A stretch of 64,000 nucleotides of DNA from Stieleria maiorica (GTDB lineage Bacteria; Planctomycetota; Planctomycetia; Pirellulales; Pirellulaceae), in assembly GCF_008035925.1 (NCBI RefSeq), contig NZ_CP036264.1, forward strand, positions 5,578,402 to 5,642,401, read 5' to 3'. Positions 44,065-52,779 of the stretch are shown here, in pieces (positions within the stretch are counted from its first letter, which is position 1; each line of letters starts with the position of its first letter). Made by a program: the position numbers and the translations under genes. Below the pieces are notes generated by a model. The model was not told the origin of the DNA. It was given only the letters and a program-made list of their open reading frames with translations, and ran no database searches.

Positions 44065-45403
44065 AGCGACTCAGATCGACCGCCACGATTTCTTTGTCGT
44101 TGCGGACGAACGCGGTCTTGCCGGCGTAGGCGGGATGGCTCCACACGACGGGACGTCCGAACGCTTCGTTGGTCGGCTCGACGACATGCATCCGACCTTT
44201 TTCATCGTATCCCTTGGCGGTCAGCTCGGCGATGATCAAGTCGCCCGTTTCGCTCAGCACCAGGTAACGATCCGTTTGTCCCAATCGGGTCAGGAACGCG
44301 GTCCCGTGGCGACCGAAGCGTTTTTCACCGGGAATGGTCGCATCAAAGGTCTCCCAAAGCCGCTCGCCATTGCTGGCATCGACCGCGATCAAGTTGCCTT
44401 TGACACAGTCGGTTCCATAGACCACGCCGTCGACGAACATCGGAGGCGCGTTGCTGCTGTGGACCGCGTTCTTCGGTCCGCCCCGCCAGAATTCTTCGCC
44501 GCTGGGCGAGTCGGTTCCCAGCCGGATCATCACGGCTTCGGCATGGATCCCGCTGGCATACATCAAATCGCCGTCAACCATCGGCACCGCGATCGACATC
44601 TCGTAGGCGGGCGTGATCGGGACATTCCACAACGATTTTCCGCTGGCCGGATCCAAACCTTCGACCGCCTCGGGGTGGAACACGATCAACTGCCGCATTC
44701 CGCCCGCTTCGATGATCCGCGGGGCACAGTAACCTGCTTTGGCGTCGAGTGACTTCCAACGCACCTCTCCGGTCGCTTTGTCGAACGCAACCACGCCTTG
44801 ACCATCACCGCCGACCATCGTGTACAGCAGATCGCCATCGACCAGCGGATGCGCCGAGAAACCCCAGATCGGCACTTCGGCGCCGAAGTCTTGGGGCAGA
44901 TTCCGAGTCCAGACGAGCGAGCCATCGGTCACCGACAGGCACGTCAGGTCGCCTTCGGCCCCGAGCAAATAGACCTTGTCTTGATCGATCGTCGGGGTCG
45001 CCCGCGGACCGGCGGGGTAGCTGATTTCATAGGGACGATCATAAGAATATTCCCAAATCTTCACGCCGGTTTTGGCATCCAGTACCAACAGTCGCTCTTT
45101 GCCGGTCAGCTTGGCGCGACTGCCGGGATCGTTCACCACGTCGCCGCCACTGCGTTGGTAATCAAACACGAAAACTTTGCCATCGGCGACCGCGGGGCCC
45201 GCGTACCCACCGGCGATCGGGGTTCGCCATTTAATGGGCAATCCCGACGCGGGGATCTCATCAACGACGCCGGTTTCACGGTACACGCCGTCTCGGTTTG
45301 CACCGAGCCAGCCCGACCAGTCGTCCGCAATCACACTGCCCGGACCGATCAAGATCGCCCCGGAAACGAAAAGGCTGGCGAAGAAAAGAACGTGTTTTGC
45401 CAT
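44063..45403 (-). CDS. Exported PQQ-like beta-propeller (quinoprotein-type repeat) protein
   Basis: 446 residues with a signal peptide (MAKHVLFFASLFVSGAILIG). The mature protein is built of PQQ-type propeller blades with the pattern GxVVAFDxxTGxxxWxxxL: LVLDAKTGVKIWEYSYD, LTCLSVTDGSLVWTRNLP, VVAFDKATGEVRWKSLD, and VEGLDPASGKSLWNVPI. It starts DDWSGWLGANRDGVYRETG, as in many planctomycete propeller proteins (PQQ_2/BamB-like). No PQQ-dehydrogenase active site (Trp disc, metal site) is evident, so it is more likely a binding scaffold than an enzyme. It is a single gene, with a family A repeat at its stop. Confidence 0.85.
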   Translation of the reverse strand: MAKHVLFFASLFVSGAILIGPGSVIADDWSGWLGANRDGVYRETGVVDEIPASGLPIKWRTPIAGGYAGPAVADGKVFVFDYQRSGGDVVNDPGSRAKLTGKERLLVLDAKTGVKIWEYSYDRPYEISYPAGPRATPTIDQDKVYLLGAEGDLTCLSVTDGSLVWTRNLPQDFGAEVPIWGFSAHPLVDGDLLYTMVGGDGQGVVAFDKATGEVRWKSLDAKAGYCAPRIIEAGGMRQLIVFHPEAVEGLDPASGKSLWNVPITPAYEMSIAVPMVDGDLMYASGIHAEAVMIRLGTDSPSGEEFWRGGPKNAVHSSNAPPMFVDGVVYGTDCVKGNLIAVDASNGERLWETFDATIPGEKRFGRHGTAFLTRLGQTDRYLVLSETGDLIIAELTAKGYDEKGRMHVVEPTNEAFGRPVVWSHPAYAGKTAFVRNDKEIVAVDLSR

Positions 45404-45593
45404 GAATTTGTTACCTGAGTGTGGAAGTCACGGGAGGTTTCCGCCCGTCCATGAACCAATTATCGCGATATACCCCGCGACCGAGGAATTCTTACGCTAG
45501 CAGTTTTTTCCACCTGTGACACAGGGACACTCCGCGGGTGGCTTGCAGAGCAATGTTGATTCGGCAGACAAACGTTGTGATTAGCCGTTAAAA

Positions 45594-45656
45594 CGTAGCT
45601 ACCTTCGCCAGAAGGTGGTCCCCGACGTTTTCCACGCTCTGGCGAGCGTAGCTACG
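45594..45656. repeat. Family E repeat, complete copy
   Basis: The 63-bp element begins CGTAGCTACCTTCGCC and ends GGCGAGCGTAGCTACG, so its ends are inverted copies of CGTAGCTAC. Inside are the hairpins ACCTTCGCCAGAAGGT and CGCTCTGGCGAGCG. Partial copies lie at 25060-25234, 48579-48604 and (left end) 50684-50696. Confidence 0.8.
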
Positions 45657-45672
45657 TCGAAACTGGATGCGG

Positions 45673-47112
45673 TCAGCGGGTTTGGTCAGCCAGGTACTCC
45701 GCCAGCGTAGTGAGGTGTTCTACGGCGACGCTCATCTGCACCGTCGGCCCGGGAAGCTTGTTGAATCTCAGCCCCTCATCGCTGATCCACGCCCCCCGTT
45801 CGTCTTGCCGATCGATGATCGCCTGCACCGCCCGAGGGTTGGGGCGACGCTGCTTTTCGGATTCGGCAAGCTGTTGCGGCGTCAAGCGTTCATGGCGCTG
45901 ATATTGCTTGCGCAGTTGCGGCACCTTGCTTTGCAGCTGGAATCCGTAGTGCGTCGGCATGTCGCTGTCGTCGTAGGTCAGCTGGTAGTCGCGAGTGAAG
46001 TACAGTGGCCGATTCGTTTTCAGTTCATAGAACCGCGCGACGCGGCCGTCGGGCAGTTGGCAGCGTTCCAAGTAGTCGAGTGCTTGGGGGATCGGATCGA
46101 GGTACTTCGGGTCACCGACGTGGCGATAGACCAACATCAGCGTTTCGATCACGCTGAACGATTCGCTGGTCGTGATCGCGGGCGGCTCGAATTTTCGCGC
46201 CCAAATCGGCTGCATCTGCGCGTTGTATTGCTGGGCCCAGGCGGGCTGGGGATCGGGCATCTGGGCGGCCAACAGCGAATCGGCCAATTTCACTGCCGAA
46301 TCGCAATAGCGTGCGTCACCGTAAACTTCGTCGGCCAGGAACAACACCTTCATGACGTCGCGGGCCAGGTGATCGTTCAGCGTGTAGCGATGCCAGTACT
46401 CGTTGTGGCCGGGATAAGTCCGCGGCCACGACTCGGGGTAGCTCGCGTTTTCGTCCGGTGTGTCGGCCGCCGGACCGCGCTGGTCGGTCCAGACCTGGGG
46501 AAATCCGCCGCCGGAGAATTGGCCGCGCTGGATCAGTCCGTCCAGGGCATAAAGCGTCATCTCGTGAATCGATTCGTCCTTGAAGTTCAATGCCCGGTCC
46601 AACTGGATCAGGAATCGCAACGCCGATTGCGTCTTGTCGTCGTCCAGGCTGGACTGGTCTTTCGCCTTCGATCTGGCTGGATCGATCCGGTACGCCCAAC
46701 GGCGACGACGCTCCGGATCAAACTCCACCATCGCCTGCCATCCGCCGGAACGCATTTGACCGCGACGAAGAGCTTCCGCGGCGGCCCTGGCTGCGTCAAG
46801 GAATTGCTCGTCGCCGGTCGCTTCATAAAGCTTGACAAACGCTTCACCGACCGACGGTGTCCCAGGCGGCTGGACCCAGATGGTTGGTGTGTTGACGACT
46901 CCCTCGCCTTCCCGCGCCCCCAAGTCCGCCGAATAGCTCCACAGATAGCCGCCTTCGGTGCTGACCTGATCGACCAAAAATGAGGTTGCCTTTTTCGCGG
47001 CCGCAAGCGCATCGTCAGCCAAATCGGCACGAGCGGGCGTCGCGATGAAAGTGACGATTACAACGCAGACGATCCACAGAAGCGGGCGGGGCATCCGAGA
47101 GTTGTGACGCAT
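45673..47112 (-). CDS. Exported pectate-lyase-like (alpha/alpha toroid) protein
   Basis: 479 residues; an ATG at 47094 (MPRPLLWIVCVVIVTFIATP) gives a tighter signal peptide and is a good alternative start. The mature part shows helical-barrel repeats: AAAKKATSFLVDQVSTEGGY, LYEATGDEQFLDAARAAAEA, then SGGGFPQVW and YLDPIPQALDYLERCQL. The pattern (GGY/GGF, paired helices, RFYELKTNRPLYFTRDYQL) fits family 10 pectate lyases and related toroids. PL10 enzymes cleave polygalacturonate by beta-elimination; I did not verify the catalytic Arg. It is a single gene. Function as polysaccharide lyase is likely but unproven. Confidence 0.75.
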   Translation of the reverse strand: MRHNSRMPRPLLWIVCVVIVTFIATPARADLADDALAAAKKATSFLVDQVSTEGGYLWSYSADLGAREGEGVVNTPTIWVQPPGTPSVGEAFVKLYEATGDEQFLDAARAAAEALRRGQMRSGGWQAMVEFDPERRRRWAYRIDPARSKAKDQSSLDDDKTQSALRFLIQLDRALNFKDESIHEMTLYALDGLIQRGQFSGGGFPQVWTDQRGPAADTPDENASYPESWPRTYPGHNEYWHRYTLNDHLARDVMKVLFLADEVYGDARYCDSAVKLADSLLAAQMPDPQPAWAQQYNAQMQPIWARKFEPPAITTSESFSVIETLMLVYRHVGDPKYLDPIPQALDYLERCQLPDGRVARFYELKTNRPLYFTRDYQLTYDDSDMPTHYGFQLQSKVPQLRKQYQRHERLTPQQLAESEKQRRPNPRAVQAIIDRQDERGAWISDEGLRFNKLPGPTVQMSVAVEHLTTLAEYLADQTR

Positions 47113-47207
47113 GGGTGGGGCGGGGTGTGGGAGGAGAAATTCAAAACTCCCCAGATTGTAACCGGTTATCCCATGTGATCCCGTCTCTTAGCCGTCTGCG
47201 GAAATTA

Positions 47208-47240
47208 GGTAAGAAAATTTCGTGGGTAAGAAAATGTTGG
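47208..47240. repeat. Family F repeat, diverged
   Basis: Two AAGAAAAT units (47212-47219 and 47228-47235) with GTGGGT before the second and TTGGA after it match the inverse of 15812-15844. It lies upstream of the pectate-lyase-like gene, beyond a possible -10 (GGTTACAAT, minus strand, 47156-47164). Confidence 0.5.
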
Positions 47241-47357
47241 ATAGCCCCTTCTGTTCCGTAACACCAATTTTTCTACCTCTCCGCCTGACACGTCGATGGC
47301 GGCGCCTGGAAATGAGATCAAATCGATCAATTCCACACGAGGTGAGGCGCCGTCCAG

Positions 47358-48500
47358 CTACACGCCGACCGGGGCGCCGGAGGTCCACTTGGTGAAGTCG
47401 TGGGGCTCGCGGTGGACGTGGTTGTAGACCGTGTCGCGTTCGACCGGAACGCGCCCGGCTTCGGTGATCAGTTGTTTGATGTGATCGACGCTCAGACACT
47501 CCGGGGTGGTCGCCCCGGCGTCGTGATAGATCAATTCGTGACGGACCGTACCGTCGATGTCGTCGGCACCGTAGGCGAGCGCCGTCTGGGCCGTTTCGAT
47601 GCCCAGCATGATCCAGTACGCCTTGATGTGTTGGACGTTGTCGAGCATCAAACGGCTGATCGCCATCGTCCGCAGGTCCATCAGCGCCGAAGGCTTTTTG
47701 ATGTTGTCCAGCTTGGTGTTTTCGGGGTGGAACGCCAGCGGGATGAAGACCTGGAACCCGCCGGTGCGATCCTGCAGTTCGCGCAGCCGGATCAGGTGAT
47801 CGATGCGGTGATAGGCTTGTTCGACGTGCCCGTACAGCATGGTGCAATTCGTTCGCAGCCCGATTTCGTGCGCCGTTTGGTGAATTTGCAACCACTCGTG
47901 CGTGTTGGCTTTGTGCTCGCACAACTGGTCCCGAACCTCCGGGTGAAAAATCTCCGCCCCGCCGCCGGGCATGCTGCCCAACCCGGCATCACGCATGTCC
48001 TGGAGCACCCATTGTTTCGATTTTTTGGTCTGGAATTCGAACCAATTGATTTCGACGGCGGTCCAGGCTTTGAGGTGAATTTGCGGGTACGTTTCATTCA
48101 GCAATTCGATGATGCCGCGGTACCACTGGTAGGGCATCTTGTGATGCAGCCCACCGACGATGTGCATTTCCGTGCACCCGTTTTCGGTCGCTTCGCGGCC
48201 ACGCTGGACGATCTGTTCGTCGCTCATCACATAGCCTTTGGGATCGCGCAAATCGCTGCGAAAGGCACAGAACCGGCAACGATAGACGCAGACGTTGGTC
48301 GGATTCAGGTGGGTGTTGATGTTGAAGTAACCGACGTTGCCGTTTTTGCGTTCACGGACCAGATTCGCCAGTTCGCCGATCTGTTGCAGCGGCACCGCGG
48401 GATCGTACAAGAAGATCCCGTCGTCCAAGGTGAGCCGCTGCTCGGCTTCAACTTTGTCTCGGATTTCTCGGAATCGTGCGGCGACGTCGGTAGCAGGCAT
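47358..48500 (-). CDS. mqnE: Aminofutalosine synthase (menaquinone synthesis, futalosine pathway)
   Basis: 380 residues. This radical SAM enzyme adds a radical to the MqnA product to make aminofutalosine. The CX3CX2C motif is in the run NPTNVCVYRCRFCAF. Further family marks are GYFNINTHLNPTN, TEMHIVGGLHHKMPYQWY, LKAWTAVEINWF, GLGSMPGGGAEIFHPEVR, LRTNCTMLYGHVEQAYHR and LAFHPENTKLDNIKKPSALM. The related MqnC would have a different substrate loop; the match here is to MqnE. Length is normal. mqnA, mqnB, mqnC and mqnD are not in the window. It lies 99 bp downstream of trpD on the same strand, with a half family E repeat between. Confidence 0.93.
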   Translation of the reverse strand: MPATDVAARFREIRDKVEAEQRLTLDDGIFLYDPAVPLQQIGELANLVRERKNGNVGYFNINTHLNPTNVCVYRCRFCAFRSDLRDPKGYVMSDEQIVQRGREATENGCTEMHIVGGLHHKMPYQWYRGIIELLNETYPQIHLKAWTAVEINWFEFQTKKSKQWVLQDMRDAGLGSMPGGGAEIFHPEVRDQLCEHKANTHEWLQIHQTAHEIGLRTNCTMLYGHVEQAYHRIDHLIRLRELQDRTGGFQVFIPLAFHPENTKLDNIKKPSALMDLRTMAISRLMLDNVQHIKAYWIMLGIETAQTALAYGADDIDGTVRHELIYHDAGATTPECLSVDHIKQLITEAGRVPVERDTVYNHVHREPHDFTKWTSGAPVGV

Positions 48501-48578
48501 GTTGAGGCTGGGAATCGAGTGGGACGAGTGTAAACACGGAGTGAACCGTAACGTCAGGGGGGCGTTAACAGGATGCGT

Positions 48579-48604
48579 TCCACGCTCTGGCGAGCGTCGC
48601 TACG
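48579..48604. repeat. Family E right half overlapping the trpD stop
   Basis: TCCACGCTCTGGCGAGCG followed by TCGCTACG matches the right half of the complete copy at 45594-45656. It covers the trpD stop codon (48600-48602), so the repeat supplies the end of the gene. Confidence 0.7.
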
Positions 48605-49610
48605 CCCGAGCCAGTTGCTCCAATTTGGCCTTTGCCGCCCCGCTGTCAATCACCTGGGCGGCTTGCGAGACGCCATCGGCCAATGAGGTGACCTTGTCGG
48701 TCAGCAGCAGTGCCGCCGCAACGCCGGCCAGGACGGTGTCCCGCGCTGGTCCGGGGTGGCCGTCCAAGATGCGGCGAATGATCGCAGCGCTTTCGGCGGG
48801 TCCGCTGGCGGCCAGGGCGGTGACGTCGGTCGGCGACAAACCGAAATCCTCGGGCGTCCAGCGAGATCGACCGCTGACCTGATTGCCCGTAACTTCGACG
48901 GCGGCGGTGTAACGATCCAGGCAAACCTCGTCCTGGCCGTCGGCGGCATGGACGACGAACGAACGCCGGGTCCCCAGTTGGGCGATCGCGGCGGCAATTT
49001 TCTCCTGGGCATCGACGTTGCTGGTGCCCAGCAATTGGTGCGTCGCTCCGGCCGGGTTGCAGAGCGGTCCGAGCAGATTGAACAGGGTTTTGACGCCCAG
49101 TTTGCGCCGAATTCCAACGACATGCCGCATCGCGGGGTGCAATTTGACGGCAAAACAGAAGCACAAACCGATTTCGTCCAACCGCCGAGCGACCTGATCG
49201 GCGTCCGACTCGATTCCCACCCCCAATTCCTCCAGCACGTCGGCCGATCCGGTCACGCTGGTCGCTTTGCGGTTGCCATGTTTGGCCACGGGAACCCCAC
49301 AGGCGGCGGTCACAATCGCGACGGCGGTGCTGATGTTGAACGATCCGCTGCGGCTGCCGCCGGTCCCACAGGTGTCCAGCAAGCAATCGTGGCGATGGGG
49401 AATACGGGTCATGTGGCGGCGCATGGCGGTCGCCGCGCCGACGATTTCCGAGACCGCCTCGCCTTTCTCGCGGAGTGCCAGCAACAATTGGCCGATCTGA
49501 TCCTCGGCCGCTTCGCCGCTGAGCATCTGGTCGATCAGGACCGCCGTTTGATCGGCGGACAGATCCTCGTTGCGCTGGGCCTGTTGGATCGCGTCGTCGA
49601 AGGTCGTCAT
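48600..49610 (-). CDS. trpD: Anthranilate phosphoribosyltransferase
   Basis: 336 residues, normal length. The enzyme joins anthranilate and PRPP in tryptophan synthesis in the cytoplasm. Visible motifs are the N-terminal helical domain, the PRPP-binding loop DTCGTGGSRSGSFNISTAVA, KHGNRKATSVTGSADVLEEL, FCFAVKLHPAMRHVVGIRRK and LFNLLGPLCNPAGATHQLLG. The common GTGGD motif has Ser in place of Asp here, which is uncommon; the second acidic stretch seen in TrpD proteins (DGQDEVCLD) is present. No other trp gene lies nearby. mqnE is downstream on the same strand. The identification is firm. Confidence 0.95.
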   Translation of the reverse strand: MTTFDDAIQQAQRNEDLSADQTAVLIDQMLSGEAAEDQIGQLLLALREKGEAVSEIVGAATAMRRHMTRIPHRHDCLLDTCGTGGSRSGSFNISTAVAIVTAACGVPVAKHGNRKATSVTGSADVLEELGVGIESDADQVARRLDEIGLCFCFAVKLHPAMRHVVGIRRKLGVKTLFNLLGPLCNPAGATHQLLGTSNVDAQEKIAAAIAQLGTRRSFVVHAADGQDEVCLDRYTAAVEVTGNQVSGRSRWTPEDFGLSPTDVTALAASGPAESAAIIRRILDGHPGPARDTVLAGVAAALLLTDKVTSLADGVSQAAQVIDSGAAKAKLEQLARA

Positions 49611-49729
49611 CGGTAATTCAGGGTGTCTGGTGAGCCGATCGGGGCGTCATCCGCGTCGGTTTCGGGGAACGATCAGCACTTTAGCGGATCGGGCTCGTTT
49701 CGAAACGCCCGTCAACCTACACTTTTCGC

Positions 49730-50671
49730 ATGACACGAAAAATCATCATCGACACCGACCCTGGAATCGACGATGCCGTCGCGTTGACGGCATCGCTGTT
49801 TGACCCTCGTTTAAACGTCTTAGCGGTGACGGCGACCGCCGGAACCGTCACCGCCGAACAAGCGACGTCCAACGCCTGTGCGATCGTCTCCATGCTCGAT
49901 CCCCCCCGTTATCCACGCATCGGCAAGGCCGTGCCGCCGGAAACCGCTTCCGCGATCGACGATTTGTTCCTCAACGGCGTCTGCGGGCTGGGGGAACTGA
50001 CTATCGGCCAAACCCAACGCCAACACCTGCCGACCAGCGAGAAGGTGATCGCCGAACTCGCACGGCAACATCCCGGCGAAATCACGCTGGTGTGCTTGGG
50101 ACCGCTGACCAACTTGGCACGCCTGTATCGGCGAGACCCGGCGGCCGTCAACCTGCTGGACAAAGTCGTGATCAGCGGCGGCGCGGTGAACGTCGCCGGA
50201 AACGCCAGCAGCGTGGCCGAGTTCAACCTGTTTTTCGATCCCGCCGCCGCCAGCGAGGTCTTTGCCTCACCGACGACCAAAAGCCTGCTGCCGTTGGATG
50301 TCACCGGCCAAGTCGAATTCGGCGTCGACCTGCTGGAGCAGTTACCGTCCAAACAATCGCGGGCCGGCGAGTTGCTGCACCAGATCCTGCCGTTTGCATT
50401 CCGTACCGCCCATCAACGACTCGGACGTGAACTGGTGCCACTGATTGACGCGGCGACGATTGCCGCGGTCGTCGAACCAGAACTGTTCGACTGGACGGAG
50501 ATGGCCGGAAAGGTCGAAACGCAAGGCTTGCTCACCCGCGGGATGTCGGTGTTCGACCAACGCCTGCGACCCGAATGGCATGCCAATATGGAAGTCGCCC
50601 TGTCGGCAGACATTGACGAGGTCAAAGGGCTCGTCCGTCGAAGTTTGCGCTATGCCGGGCAGAAGTCGTAG
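49730..50671 (+). CDS. Inosine-uridine-type nucleoside hydrolase
   Basis: 313 residues. The N-terminal IIIDTDPGIDDAVALTASLF is the calcium-binding DTDPGxDD signature of the family. The later VAGNASSVAEFNLFFDPAAA stretch holds the ribose-binding Glu and Asn, as known for these enzymes. The enzyme splits nucleosides to base and ribose for salvage. Length is normal and there is no signal peptide. It might prefer purine or pyrimidine nucleosides; this cannot be told from sequence. It is divergent from trpD (120 bp between start codons) and is followed by a family A repeat. Confidence 0.93.
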   Translation: MTRKIIIDTDPGIDDAVALTASLFDPRLNVLAVTATAGTVTAEQATSNACAIVSMLDPPRYPRIGKAVPPETASAIDDLFLNGVCGLGELTIGQTQRQHLPTSEKVIAELARQHPGEITLVCLGPLTNLARLYRRDPAAVNLLDKVVISGGAVNVAGNASSVAEFNLFFDPAAASEVFASPTTKSLLPLDVTGQVEFGVDLLEQLPSKQSRAGELLHQILPFAFRTAHQRLGRELVPLIDAATIAAVVEPELFDWTEMAGKVETQGLLTRGMSVFDQRLRPEWHANMEVALSADIDEVKGLVRRSLRYAGQKS

Positions 50672-50706
50672 TGTCTTGCCCGAGGTAGCTACCTTAATCA
50701 CCACGT

Positions 50707-50764
50707 GCAGCCAGAGGCGGAGCCCGGGCAGATTCCCGCCCCCGGGCCGAGCCCGGGAACGAGG
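50707..50764. repeat. Family A repeat
   Basis: CAGCCAGAGGCGGAGCCCGG is followed by the palindrome GCCCCCGGGCCGAGCCCGGG and AACGAGG. It lies between the nucleoside hydrolase and the convergent second BBP7 gene. Confidence 0.7.
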
Positions 50765-50832
50765 CATGAAACGCGGGATCTCGGAAGAGAACGGCTTGCT
50801 TCCACTCAGACGCCTCGTCGGCGCCCGCCGCC

Positions 50833-52497
50833 CTACCAGTTGTAATCGAATCCGATGTAGGCACCGTGCAGGATCAGACAGTCGTCGGCACGCACCGCCC
50901 CGGCCGTCGCGGCGGAGGTGTATTGGGTCGGCATTTGCCCCACCGCGGTTGCGACGCCGCAAGCCGCCAGCACGCGATAGCCGCCGTTGACGCTCCAGCA
51001 GTTGCTGATCCGGTACCCCAGTCCGAGGTCCAGTTCGCCGAGTCCGGCCAGCGAGATGTCCGATTGCCGCGTGTAGAGGTCTCCGGCACCGGCACCTTGC
51101 GAGTTGGTGTAAGCCGTCGCGGTGGTGGTCGTGATGCTGTGAAAGAATTCGGCATCGTTTCCGTAGATGCCGATCTTGCCGCCCAGATTCAGCATCGCAC
51201 GACTGCCCATGCAATAGCTCAGACGCGACCCGAACTGATAACCGAACAGATTGTTCTCGACGATCGACTTGTAGTACAGGTCGTTCGCCCCGTAGCCGGT
51301 CATGCCGTCGACATCACCGCCGATTTCAAGCTCGTCTTCCAGTTGGAACCAGCGGAACCCGTGGGAGTTTTGAATCCGCAGTCGTCCACCGGCGGCTCGT
51401 GCGAGCGGACCGATCGCACCGCCGCACGCTTTCCCGTTGCAGCCGAACAGACCGCAACTTCCCCAAGGCGCCGCAGGACTGCAAGAACCCAGCCGTCGCG
51501 CCCCCATCAGTCCGAACCCGACCAGGTTGACCTCCAGGCTTTGGATCCTCAAGTCGCGGATCACCTGGATACTCGCCGCGTTCATGTCGTAGTCGTCGTA
51601 GACCGTGGTCGCACCGGCGCCGCGATTGATCGACGCGGTTTGGAGCGCGGGATTGATCAACCGCAAACCCGCACCGCTGTCGGGCACTTGGCGACACAGA
51701 CATTCCGGATCCCACAACATGTACTCGACATCGACGGCGTACTGTCCGCATCCGAAGTAACGGCCGGCGTGCACGTCAAAGCTGGTGTCGTCATTCGGCT
51801 CCAGGTCGCGGTTTCGCAGCAAGACCATGCTGCTGTCGTCGGTGACCAGCGGGGTGCTGTCGCTGCCGGCGATATTCCAGAACATCAAGCTTGACCCGCC
51901 GAACCACGGAGCGATCGGTCGCGGACCTGGCGCGGGCGCCGTCGCGCAGGTTCCACACGATGAACCCTGCCATGGCGACGCCGCCGCGGCAGCATAGGGG
52001 CTGGCACACGACGGGGCGTCACAGGGTTGCCCGTGCGATGCGACCGGCCCAGGTGAGGCGATCGGCCCGTGGGCATGCACCGGGGCGACCGTCGGCGCCG
52101 CGTGCCCCGGCTGGTGGTAATGGGCTTGTGGAGCCATCCCCGGCGCCGGCGGCATCACCTGTTGCTGCGGCACGATCGGTTGCCGCGGCACGACCGGTGC
52201 CGGCGGCATGGTCGGGACCGGCGGATAAACTCGATTGCCTTCGGGGACGGGCAATTCCTCAATGGTGTTTTGCGCCGCAGCCGACTGCACCGTCGCGCCG
52301 AAAGGCATCGCCGTTTGGGCCGGCGATGCAGACTGGATCGGCGCTGCGGGATGTCGAAAATTATTCCATCGAGCAGGCGGTTGATAGGTGCCGTTGGCGG
52401 CGTAGCCCGAATCGAATGCGGCACAGTCGATAGCAGCGAGGCCGCCGAGACTGAACCCGAGTACGAGTGCGAAGTGTCGCATCAAATGAGTTCTCAC
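50833..52497 (-). CDS. BBP7-family outer-membrane beta-barrel protein, second copy
   Basis: 554 residues from the GTG at 52497, which has AAGGAG 8 nt upstream; an ATG five codons later is possible. It has a signal peptide (MRHFALVLGFSLGGLAAIDC). Residues about 50-180 form a Pro/Ala/His-rich linker (PPVPTMPPAPVVPRQPIVPQ) with a few Cys (GSSCGTCATAP). The C-terminal part has barrel-like strands: SFDVHAGRYFGCGQYAVDVE and LGGKIGIYGNDAEFFHS. It ends GAYIGFDYNW, with a terminal aromatic residue like many outer-membrane proteins. It is a distant paralogue of the gene at 38005-39588, with a different N-terminal region. It is a single gene; its function is unknown. Confidence 0.82.
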   Translation of the reverse strand: MRTHLMRHFALVLGFSLGGLAAIDCAAFDSGYAANGTYQPPARWNNFRHPAAPIQSASPAQTAMPFGATVQSAAAQNTIEELPVPEGNRVYPPVPTMPPAPVVPRQPIVPQQQVMPPAPGMAPQAHYHQPGHAAPTVAPVHAHGPIASPGPVASHGQPCDAPSCASPYAAAAASPWQGSSCGTCATAPAPGPRPIAPWFGGSSLMFWNIAGSDSTPLVTDDSSMVLLRNRDLEPNDDTSFDVHAGRYFGCGQYAVDVEYMLWDPECLCRQVPDSGAGLRLINPALQTASINRGAGATTVYDDYDMNAASIQVIRDLRIQSLEVNLVGFGLMGARRLGSCSPAAPWGSCGLFGCNGKACGGAIGPLARAAGGRLRIQNSHGFRWFQLEDELEIGGDVDGMTGYGANDLYYKSIVENNLFGYQFGSRLSYCMGSRAMLNLGGKIGIYGNDAEFFHSITTTTATAYTNSQGAGAGDLYTRQSDISLAGLGELDLGLGYRISNCWSVNGGYRVLAACGVATAVGQMPTQYTSAATAGAVRADDCLILHGAYIGFDYNW

Positions 52498-52779
52498 TGT
52501 CCTAACTCCTTTATCCTTTTTTCGTCGCTTCCTGCTCAGATGACTGTCAGTCGAGAAAACGAGGGCGGCTTCGTCGCAATCGGCTCGGCGAACCTCGCTG
52601 TCGGTCCTTCATCGACCCGGGCGACGTGATTTCGCCGCAACGGTCGACGGATTTTGCGGCGGGATGCTGGGGCGCAGACTCGCAATCGTGTTTGCCCTGA
52701 CGCATCGAGAAAACCGTCTGTGTTTGGCTAAACGCAAGCGATGGGGCAGCCGTCAATCAGAACGTGGACGTGACGATGC

